DNA from: Xanthomarina sp035306705
GTDB lineage: Bacteria; Bacteroidota; Bacteroidia; Flavobacteriales; Flavobacteriaceae
Direction: 5' to 3'
DNA length: 7,314 nt
NCBI RefSeq assembly: GCF_035306705.1
Contig: NZ_DATGNO010000022.1
Coordinates: 1 to 7,314, forward strand
Below, piece after piece: positions 1 through 6,242 of this stretch; position 1 is the first letter of the stretch; every line of letters starts with the position of its first letter. Made by a program: the position numbers and the translations under genes. Below the pieces are notes generated by a model. That model saw nothing but the letters and a program-made list of their open reading frames with translations, was not told where the DNA came from and searched no databases.

Positions 1-2
1 CT

Positions 3-359
3 TGGGTTAATTATCCAGGTTTAAAAACTAGTGAATACTATGACTTGGCCAAAAAATACTTGCCAAAAGGCCAAAGTGGTTTGGTGACTTTTGGTGTAAA
101 AGGAGGTTTTGATGCAGCTAAAAAAATTGTGGATTCCACCAAATTATTTTCATTATTGGCAAATATTGGCGATACAAAATCCCTAATTATTCATCCGGCA
201 AGTACAACCCATCAACAGTTAGATGAAGCATCGCAAACAAGTGCAGGGGTTTCCCAGGATTTAATCAGATTGTCTGTTGGAATTGAAGATGTAGATGATT
301 TGAAAGAAGATCTAAAAGCTGCTTTTAAAGCCATTAAAGAAGAGGTTTTACAAGATTAA
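3..359 (+). CDS. metY: O-acetylhomoserine sulfhydrylase (aminocarboxypropyltransferase), C-terminal 118 residues, 5' end cut by the window edge
   Basis: PLP-dependent cytosolic enzyme of the Cys/Met metabolism family; it makes homocysteine from O-acetylhomoserine and sulfide. The frame is open from base 3, reading W-V-N-Y-P-G-L-K before any start codon, so the TTG at 45 is internal and the gene begins upstream of the window. Visible family signatures are WVNYPGL, the KGQSGLVTFGVKGG segment, SLIIHPASTTHQQL (active-site cleft), and the near-C-terminal LIRLSVGIED, whose Arg is the usual carboxylate-binding residue of the family. These match MetY better than cystathionine gamma-synthase or gamma-lyase, although separation by C-terminus alone is not absolute. 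About three quarters of a typical ~430-residue MetY lies outside. The gene ends 22 bp before an OsmC gene and two genes before a MetX domain, which supplies its substrate, so an operon is very likely. Confidence 0.93.
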   Translation, partial: WVNYPGLKTSEYYDLAKKYLPKGQSGLVTFGVKGGFDAAKKIVDSTKLFSLLANIGDTKSLIIHPASTTHQQLDEASQTSAGVSQDLIRLSVGIEDVDDLKEDLKAAFKAIKEEVLQD

Positions 360-381
360 TTAAATTTTTATAGACACTATT

Positions 382-831
382 ATGAGCGATTTAATATTTA
401 AAGTACACGGAGAAAGTGCATCTCCAGCAAAATTCATTGCAAAAACAAGGAATTTTAAATTAATTATAGACGAACCAGAAGATTTAGGTGGTACTGATGA
501 AAATGCAAATCCTGTAGAATATATTTTAGCCGGCTTAGCAGGATGCGTAAATGTAGTTGGGCATTTAGTAGCAAAAGAATTGGGGTTTACAATTAATACA
601 TTAAAAATTGAAGTAGAAGGAAATATAAACCCCAATAAATTATTTGGAACTTCAAATGAGGATAGAGCAGGATTCAAGGAAATTAGTTTAAAGCTAATTC
701 CAGAAACAGAAGCATCTATCGAAACACTGGTAACTTGGTTAAAAATAGTTCAAGAAAGATGTCCAGTTAAGGATAATTTATTGAATGTTACTCCAGTAAG
801 TCTTGAAGTTGAAAAACAATATGCCATTTAA
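382..831 (+). CDS. OsmC/Ohr-family thiol-dependent peroxidase
   Basis: 149-residue OsmC-family protein, normal family length. Members reduce organic hydroperoxides through a pair of cysteines and are cytosolic dimers. Seen here: Arg23 in the KTRNFKLIIDEP strand, the DLGGTDENANPVEYILAGLAGC block with Glu47 and the peroxidatic Cys55 at the start of the buried helix, and the resolving Cys127 in ERCPVKD. Both cysteines, the Arg and the Glu are present, so catalysis looks intact. The NPVEYILAGLAGC form is closer to the general OsmC/YhfA-like branch than to Ohr, so the substrate is not certain. It lies 22 bp after metY and 3 bp before the metX-thrA fusion, most likely co-transcribed. This placement suggests a role linked to sulfur or homocysteine metabolism (inference). 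The start ATG at 382 has an A/T-rich, SD-less upstream typical of the phylum. Confidence 0.92.
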   Translation: MSDLIFKVHGESASPAKFIAKTRNFKLIIDEPEDLGGTDENANPVEYILAGLAGCVNVVGHLVAKELGFTINTLKIEVEGNINPNKLFGTSNEDRAGFKEISLKLIPETEASIETLVTWLKIVQERCPVKDNLLNVTPVSLEVEKQYAI

Positions 832-834
832 TAC

Positions 835-3800
835 ATGTCAAAACTAAAATACATCCATATTCCAAATTTCAATTTAGAAATTGGTAAGGCAATTTCTTTA
901 AAATTGTCTTACCAATTGTTTGGTAAACCTTTGGGTACAGCACCAATTGTACTTGTTAACCATGCGCTTACTGGAAATAGTAATGTGTCGGGTCCAGATG
1001 GTTGGTGGAAAGACCTTATTGGAACAACTAAAGTTATCGATACCAATATATATACCATTCTAGCTTTTAATATACCGGGAAATGGCTATGATGATTTTAT
1101 CATTGAAGACTACAAAAATTTTGTTGCTAAAGATATTGCAGCGCTTTTTTTAGAAGGATTAAAAGCACTTAAAATCTATAAGTTGTTTGCTATTATTGGC
1201 GGCTCTTTAGGTGGTGGGATTGCTTGGGAAATGTTAGTCTTAAAACCAGATTTAGCCCGACATTTTATACCAGTAGCGACCGATTGGAAAGCCACCGATT
1301 GGCTTATTGCCAATTGTCAAATCCAAGAACAGTTTTTAGTAAATTCCAGTAATCCGGTTCACGACGCACGGATGCACGCCATGTTGTGTTATAGAACGCC
1401 AGCTTCGTTTAAAGATCGTTTTCAACGAACTAAAAATATCGACTTGCAGATTTTTAATGTGGAAAGTTGGTTGCTTCATCATGGTAAAAAATTACAAGAA
1501 CGCTACCAATTGGCATCTTATAAATTAATGAATCAATTGCTGAAAACCATAGATGTTACCAAGGGTGGAGAACACAGTTTAGACATTTTAGATGGCATTC
1601 AAGCCAACATCCATATTATAGGTGTCGATTCGGATTTATTTTTTACTGCTGAAGAAAATCGAGAAACACAAAAACATTTGGCGTTAATCCATCCAAATGT
1701 AACATATAATGAAATCCATTCCATTCACGGTCACGATGCATTTTTAATAGAATACGAACAATTAGAAAAAATTATCTCAGGAATTTTTAAACCTGAAACA
1801 AAAATAAATAGAATGAAGGTATTAAAGTTTGGAGGGAAATCTTTAGCCAACGGAAACGGATTAGAAACCGTGCTTTCCATTATAGAAACTAAAGTAAAAG
1901 ATAAACAAAATATAGCAGTTGTTGTTTCTGCAAGAGGAAATGCCACCAACGAATTAGAAGTCATTCTTGAAAAGGCGGCTGCCAATAAAGGGTATAAGGA
2001 GTCATTGGAAGCATTTAAAATCTATCAAACTGAACCTTTAAAATCCATAGATTTTTCTAAAGAATTTTTAAAATTGGATACCCTTTTAGAAGGCGTAAGT
2101 TTACTTGAAGATTACAGTGAAAGAATTAAGGATGAGGTTTTAGCCCATGGCGAATTGCTAGCAACAAAAATGGTAACGCAATTATTACACAAGCGTCAAA
2201 TAAAAGCACATGCTACAGACGCTAGGATTTTAATAAAAACAGATGAAAATTTTGGAGATGCGCAGCCTATTTTAGCTATCTCTGAGAAGAATGTGAAAGC
2301 ACATTTTCAAAAATATAATGGAGATACCGTACACATTGTTTCTGGGTTTATTGCATCGAATTTAAAAGACCAAACTACTACTTTAGGACGTAACGGAAGT
2401 AATTATACGGCCTCTTTACTAGCAAATTATTTGGATGCGGAAGAGTTGGAGAGTTACACCCATGTAAACGGAATTTACACAGCCAATCCGGATTTAGTGG
2501 CCGATGCCAAAAAAATTGATCATCTATCTTATGGGGAAGCGAATGAACTAGCTAATTTTGGAATGACTATTTTACATGCTAAAACCATTGTTCCACTTAT
2601 TGAAAAAAACATCAATCTGCGTATTTTAAACACGTTTAACTCTGAAGACAAAGGAACCTTAATCACTTCAAAAGTAACAGCCGAGGGCATAAAATCGCTT
2701 TCAGTTTTAGATAATGTGTCCTTAATAAATTTTGAAGGCCGCGGACTTTTAGGTAAGGTGGGCGTAGATGCCAGGATATTTAAAACCTTAAGCACACATC
2801 AAATTAGTGTTAGTATTATTGCTCAAGGCTCCTCAGAGCGTGGTATTGGTTTTATTGTAGCAGCCAATCGAGCCAACGATGCTGTTGCAGCTCTAGAGCA
2901 GGAGTTTGAAACTGATTTTTATACCAAAGACGTCCATAAAATTTCAATTATTGATGATGTTTCAGTCATTTCTATCATTGGACTGGATTTAAGTAAATTT
3001 CATCAACCCTATAATTCGCTTATAAAAAACCAAATCGTTCCTTTATTATTCAACAATACGATTTCTGGGAAAAATGTGAGCTTGGTCGTTCGGAAAAATC
3101 AATTACATAAAGCACTTAACGTTATTCATGGCCAAGTATTTGGGGTGGCAAAAAAAATAAATATAGCCATCTTCGGAAAAGGTTTGGTTGGTGGTACTTT
3201 AATCGATCAAATTCTAGAAAATGCAGCTGCTGTTTTAAAACGTAGAAACATTCAACTACGTGTATTTGCTATTGCAAATTCGAAACAGGTGCTGCTGAAT
3301 GCTTCGGGAATAAACGAAAATTGGAAACAGGATTTAGAAATTAATGGCGTTGGAAGCAGTTCTTCCCAAGCAGTTATTGACTTTGCGAGAAAGCATCATT
3401 TAGAAAATCTTATAGCAGTGGATAATACGGCCAATGCTACTTTTATTGATAATTACATTCCCTTGGTAGAAGCTGGATTCGATTTGGTTTCTTCAAACAA
3501 AATAGCCAATACGGTTTCTCATAGTTTTTATAAAATATTAAGAGAGAAACTAGCTAAAAACAAGAAGGAATATCTATACGAAACTAATGTGGGCGCTGGA
3601 TTGCCTTTAATAGATACCATTAAATTATTGCACGAATCGGGCGAAAACATCACAAGAATAAGAGGTGTTTTTTCCGGATCATTAAGTTATTTATTTAATG
3701 CCTTTTCTTCAGAAAACAGAGCGTTTTCAGAAATTTTACAAGAGGCAATCGATAAAGGTTATACAGAACCAGATCCAAGAGAAGATTTATGTGGCAACGA

Positions 3801-4233
3801 CGTGGCCAGGAAATTACTGATTCTTGCGCGAGAATTAGATCTAGAAAATGAATTTGAAGACATTCAGATAGAAAATCTCATTTCAGAAGCGTTTAGAAAC
3901 ATTTCAGCCTCTGAGTTTTTGGGAAATTTAGAAGCTCTTAATGAAACTTTTCAAAGTAAAAAAGAAGCACAAGAACCAGATCACGTATTGAGGTATATTG
4001 GCGATTTGTCGGGCGATTTATTCCAAAGCAAAGGTCAATTAAACGTACAATTAGTTTCTGTGCCTAAAAACTCACCATTAGGATCTCTAAAAGGCTCGGA
4101 TGCTATTTTCGAAATATTTACAGAATCTTATGGCGAAAGACCACTGGTTATACAAGGTGCTGGCGCTGGAAAAGAGGTTACGGCTAGAGGTGTATTTGGA
4201 GACATTTTAAGATTGGCAAAAAACAACAATTAA
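835..4233 (+). CDS. thrA: Trifunctional fusion: homoserine O-acetyltransferase-like (MetX) + aspartate kinase + homoserine dehydrogenase (ThrA)
   Basis: 1132 residues with three enzyme regions. Residues 1-320 are a MetX-type alpha/beta hydrolase: HALTG (43-47), nucleophile Ser124 in GGSLGG, catalytic Asp267 in DSDLFF and His300 in HGHDAF. After a roughly 6-residue junction, Met327 opens an aspartate kinase: KFGGKS (331-336), SARGNATNEL (365-374), HGEL with Glu440, TTTLGRNGSNYTAS (to 527) and YTHVNGIYT (541-549). ACT regulatory domains span about 618-770, with AQGSSERGI at 663-671. Homoserine dehydrogenase fills 775-1132: Rossmann loop GKGLVGG (781-787), SSNKIAN with Lys889, NVGAGLP, and YTEPDPRED with Glu978, then Asp989 and Lys993 in NDVARK. 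The ThrA portion, 806 residues, is close to E. coli ThrA (820), so no part looks truncated. It should convert aspartate to aspartyl phosphate, aspartate semialdehyde to homoserine, and homoserine to its O-acyl ester for MetY upstream. ACT domains imply feedback control by an end-product amino acid; which one is not readable. The kinase motifs deviate from consensus (see findings). Confidence 0.93.
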   Translation: MSKLKYIHIPNFNLEIGKAISLKLSYQLFGKPLGTAPIVLVNHALTGNSNVSGPDGWWKDLIGTTKVIDTNIYTILAFNIPGNGYDDFIIEDYKNFVAKDIAALFLEGLKALKIYKLFAIIGGSLGGGIAWEMLVLKPDLARHFIPVATDWKATDWLIANCQIQEQFLVNSSNPVHDARMHAMLCYRTPASFKDRFQRTKNIDLQIFNVESWLLHHGKKLQERYQLASYKLMNQLLKTIDVTKGGEHSLDILDGIQANIHIIGVDSDLFFTAEENRETQKHLALIHPNVTYNEIHSIHGHDAFLIEYEQLEKIISGIFKPETKINRMKVLKFGGKSLANGNGLETVLSIIETKVKDKQNIAVVVSARGNATNELEVILEKAAANKGYKESLEAFKIYQTEPLKSIDFSKEFLKLDTLLEGVSLLEDYSERIKDEVLAHGELLATKMVTQLLHKRQIKAHATDARILIKTDENFGDAQPILAISEKNVKAHFQKYNGDTVHIVSGFIASNLKDQTTTLGRNGSNYTASLLANYLDAEELESYTHVNGIYTANPDLVADAKKIDHLSYGEANELANFGMTILHAKTIVPLIEKNINLRILNTFNSEDKGTLITSKVTAEGIKSLSVLDNVSLINFEGRGLLGKVGVDARIFKTLSTHQISVSIIAQGSSERGIGFIVAANRANDAVAALEQEFETDFYTKDVHKISIIDDVSVISIIGLDLSKFHQPYNSLIKNQIVPLLFNNTISGKNVSLVVRKNQLHKALNVIHGQVFGVAKKINIAIFGKGLVGGTLIDQILENAAAVLKRRNIQLRVFAIANSKQVLLNASGINENWKQDLEINGVGSSSSQAVIDFARKHHLENLIAVDNTANATFIDNYIPLVEAGFDLVSSNKIANTVSHSFYKILREKLAKNKKEYLYETNVGAGLPLIDTIKLLHESGENITRIRGVFSGSLSYLFNAFSSENRAFSEILQEAIDKGYTEPDPREDLCGNDVARKLLILARELDLENEFEDIQIENLISEAFRNISASEFLGNLEALNETFQSKKEAQEPDHVLRYIGDLSGDLFQSKGQLNVQLVSVPKNSPLGSLKGSDAIFEIFTESYGERPLVIQGAGAGKEVTARGVFGDILRLAKNNN

Positions 4234-4290
4234 AAAGGATTGAATTTTTTAAAGTTCCTTACATTCAGGAAAAGTGATAATATAAAAGCC

Positions 4291-4327
4291 ATAGCATCGC
4301 GGGTATTTTAAATATTCTGCTATTTTT
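4291..4327 (+). terminator. Candidate intrinsic terminator downstream of the metX-thrA fusion
   Basis: ATAGCA at 4291-4296 pairs perfectly with TGCTAT at 4318-4323. After a 4-base bulge (4297-4300), GGGTATT (4301-4307) pairs with AATATTC (4311-4317) using two G-U pairs and a 3-base loop. The 3' arm runs straight into five T residues (4323-4327). The hairpin lies 58 bp after the thrA stop and separates amino-acid genes from envelope genes. The stem is AT-rich, so strength is uncertain; folding was done by eye. Confidence 0.42.
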
Positions 4328-4328
4328 G
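4321..4328 (+). promoter_or_regulatory. Candidate -7 promoter element for the PagL-like/GIN gene pair
   Basis: TATTTTTG matches the Bacteroidota -7 consensus TAnnTTTG at every fixed position and sits 17 bp before the ATG at 4346, predicting a very short leader. No clear TTG -33 element is visible at the usual 17-23 bp spacing, which lowers confidence. The box overlaps the 3' arm and T-tract of the preceding hairpin. Confidence 0.4.
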
Positions 4329-4345
4329 CTTCATATTTGAAATTA

Positions 4346-5437
4346 ATGAGGCAATTAGTAACCTACTTTTTATGTTTTAGTTTTGGAATTGTTTTTTCTC
4401 AAGAAAAGCAAACAAAATCGTATTTCGATGCTAATTATTTTTCAGGAAATATTGCTCTGCATAACAACGATATCCTTCATTTAATTGATGGACATCCTGA
4501 AGGGTTCATTTTAAGTTGGAATAAAAAAACCTTTGGAGAAAAAGACTGGGAACAACGCTATGGTTATCCAGATTGGGGGGCTTCGTTTGCTTATCAAGAT
4601 TTAAAAAACGATGTTTTAGGCACGAATTATTCAGTTTACGCTCATTATAACTTTTACTTCTTAAAACGTCATATCATATTGCGTATTGGTCAAGGTTTGG
4701 CTTATACTACCAACCCTTACGATAAAGTAGAAAACCATAAAAACGTAGCTTTTGGCTCGAGTATTTTAAGTGCCACCTATTTGATGCTTAATTATAAGAA
4801 AGAAAGAATATTTGATAGATTTGGAATTCAAGCCGGTTTTTCGCTCTTGCATTATTCCAATGCCAATGTAAAAGCACCAAATACAAGTGTCAACACCATT
4901 GCTTTTAATGTGGGATTAACTTATAATTTGGATGAAGCAGATCCTGAATATATTAAAACCATCACCAAAGAAAAATTTACAGAACCCGTAAAGTACAATT
5001 TCGTTTTTAGAACTGGTGTTAATGAAAGTGATGTTATTGGCAGTGGGCAATATCCGTTTTATATACTTTCTGCCTATGCCGATAAACGTTTGTCGCATAA
5101 AAGTGCTGTACACTTTGGAACAGATGTGTTTTTTTCTATGTTTTTGAAGGAATTGATATATTATAAATCGGTTTCATTTCCAGAAGAAAATGTTTCGGGA
5201 GACGAAGACTATAAGCGGGTCGGGATTTTTGCTGGACACGAATTGTTCATCAATAAATTGTCTGTAATTACTCAATTCGGATATTATGTATATTATCCAT
5301 ACGATTTTGAAGGAAGAACGTATCTTAGAATTGGTGCAAAACGTTATTTTGGTGAAAAATGGTTTGCCGCATTAACATTGAAATCTCATGGAGCTAAAGC
5401 GGAAGCTGTAGAGTTTGGGGTTGGAATTAGATTATAA
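4346..5437 (+). CDS. PagL-like outer-membrane beta-barrel protein (acyloxyacyl hydrolase / lipid A deacylase family)
   Basis: 363 residues from ATG 4346. A TTG three codons upstream is also in frame, but the ATG gives a cleaner signal peptide: charged Met-Arg-Gln, hydrophobic core, and probable cleavage after Ser18 before Gln19, a common Bacteroidota pattern. The remainder is rich in alternating aromatic beta strands, as in an outer-membrane barrel. The LHYSNANVKAPN stretch with His169 and Ser171 matches the catalytic HYSNAG.K.PN motif of PagL, which removes an acyl chain from lipid A at the cell surface. The position equivalent to the PagL catalytic Glu appears to be Asn183. The protein is about twice PagL length; the second half (about 200-363) is further beta-rich sequence ending in FGVGIRL. 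It is followed after 3 bp by a lipoprotein gene, suggesting an envelope operon. Family assignment is good; enzymatic activity is inference. Confidence 0.75.
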   Translation: MRQLVTYFLCFSFGIVFSQEKQTKSYFDANYFSGNIALHNNDILHLIDGHPEGFILSWNKKTFGEKDWEQRYGYPDWGASFAYQDLKNDVLGTNYSVYAHYNFYFLKRHIILRIGQGLAYTTNPYDKVENHKNVAFGSSILSATYLMLNYKKERIFDRFGIQAGFSLLHYSNANVKAPNTSVNTIAFNVGLTYNLDEADPEYIKTITKEKFTEPVKYNFVFRTGVNESDVIGSGQYPFYILSAYADKRLSHKSAVHFGTDVFFSMFLKELIYYKSVSFPEENVSGDEDYKRVGIFAGHELFINKLSVITQFGYYVYYPYDFEGRTYLRIGAKRYFGEKWFAALTLKSHGAKAEAVEFGVGIRL

Positions 5438-5440
5438 AAA

Positions 5441-6187
5441 ATGAAAAAACTGTTATTCATATTTGTTTTAGGATGTTTATTTTCTTGCGATAGCGAAGAT
5501 GCCATCGACTGTTTTCAGAAATCGGGAGAGATCATTATTCAGGAAATTGATGTTGCAGATTTTGAACAAATATTCGTAAACAGAAACATTGAATTGATTT
5601 TAAAAGAAGCACCAGAAACCAAGGTTTTGGTAGAAACAGGAAAGAATTTATTAAACGATGTGGAGGTAGTTGTAGTAAATAATCAATTACGTGTCGTGGA
5701 TAATAATTCGTGCAATTATGTTAGGGATTATGTGCCTACCAAAATTTATGTTTCGGCACCAAACATTTCTCAAATTAGAAGTTCCACGCAATATGATATC
5801 TTATCCGATGGAGTTTTAAGTTATAATAATTTAAGCTTGCTTTCGGAGGACTTTGTGGCTGAAGGAGATTTTACTATGGGCGATTTTAGGCTAGAAGTTC
5901 AGGTCAATAATTTAAGTATTACCTCTAATAATTTATCTTCTTTTTATATTTCTGGGGAAACAATTAACTTAACCGTGGGTTTTTATTCTGGAACCGGACG
6001 TTTTGAAGGCGCAAATCTAATCGCTCAAAATGTAACAATTTCCCATAGAGGAAGCAACGACATGATTGTAAATCCGCAGCAAGTTTTAAAAGGTGTTTTG
6101 CGTGGCGTAGGAAATTTAATTTCTAAAAACAATCCACCAATAGTAGAAATAGAACAACTTTATAAAGGGCAGCTTATTTTTGAATAA
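5441..6187 (+). CDS. Lipoprotein with head GIN domain (DUF2807)
   Basis: 248 residues. The N-terminus is a lipoprotein signal: Lys2-Lys3, hydrophobic core, lipobox L-F-S-C with lipidated Cys16. The residues after the cysteine (D-S-E-D) are acidic, resembling the lipoprotein export signals that send Flavobacteriaceae lipoproteins to the outer face of the outer membrane, so surface exposure is plausible. The body, from the GEIIIQEIDVADFEQIFVNR segment onward, has the head GIN/DUF2807 pattern: a short strand ladder in which hydrophobic, Asn and Gly residues recur (NIELILKEA, VLVETGKNL, LRVVDNN, KIYVSAPNISQIRSST). Such proteins form right-handed beta-helix-like folds; their biochemical function is unknown. 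It starts 3 bp after the PagL-like gene and probably shares its transcript. It ends 55 bp from the convergent gldA. Confidence 0.82.
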   Translation: MKKLLFIFVLGCLFSCDSEDAIDCFQKSGEIIIQEIDVADFEQIFVNRNIELILKEAPETKVLVETGKNLLNDVEVVVVNNQLRVVDNNSCNYVRDYVPTKIYVSAPNISQIRSSTQYDILSDGVLSYNNLSLLSEDFVAEGDFTMGDFRLEVQVNNLSITSNNLSSFYISGETINLTVGFYSGTGRFEGANLIAQNVTISHRGSNDMIVNPQQVLKGVLRGVGNLISKNNPPIVEIEQLYKGQLIFE

Positions 6188-6197
6188 GAGAAAATCG

Positions 6198-6225
6198 CTC
6201 TGCGAATCTCTGTGTTTCCTCTGTG
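6198..6225. repeat. Three spaced copies of CTCTGYG in the convergent intergenic gap
   Basis: CTCTGCG at 6198-6204, CTCTGTG at 6208-6214 and CTCTGTG at 6219-6225 recur every 10-11 bp, about one helical turn. The block is richer in G and C than its surroundings and lies between two converging genes. The 8-mer AGAAAATC brackets it (6189-6196 and 6233-6240). From memory, similar CTCTGYG strings occur as dispersed intergenic repeats in several bacterial phyla; I cannot check copy number here. Confidence 0.6.
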
Positions 6226-6242
6226 CAATAGTAGAAAATCAT

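Noticed and set aside
45..47. TTG as the start of a small 104-residue protein
   Set aside because: The frame is open upstream to the window edge and the upstream residues (WVNYPGL) are part of the conserved MetY sequence, so this is an internal codon.
360..677. 105-codon open frame on the - strand opposite the OsmC gene
   Set aside because: It lies antisense within a clearly conserved OsmC gene, has no recognisable domain, and its open state follows from the AT-rich coding strand.
2529..2795. 88-codon - strand open frame inside the aspartate kinase region
   Set aside because: Fully contained in a conserved kinase/ACT coding region with no family signal of its own; the same applies to the - strand frames at 1731-1985 and 4916-5113.
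4255..4271. TTCCT / AGGAA inverted repeat after the thrA stop as a terminator
   Set aside because: Only five pairs with a 7-base loop and no T-tract on either strand; the hairpin at 4291-4327 is the better candidate.
4337..4339. TTG as start of the PagL-like protein
   Set aside because: An ATG three codons later gives a standard signal peptide and better spacing from the TATTTTTG box.
6187..6211. AGAG-AAAA-TCGC-TCT-GCGA-AT-CTCT as a classical terminator for the lipoprotein gene
   Set aside because: The pairing is interrupted by an asymmetric internal loop and no T-run follows, so it does not qualify as a standard intrinsic terminator, although some termination function in this convergent gap cannot be excluded.
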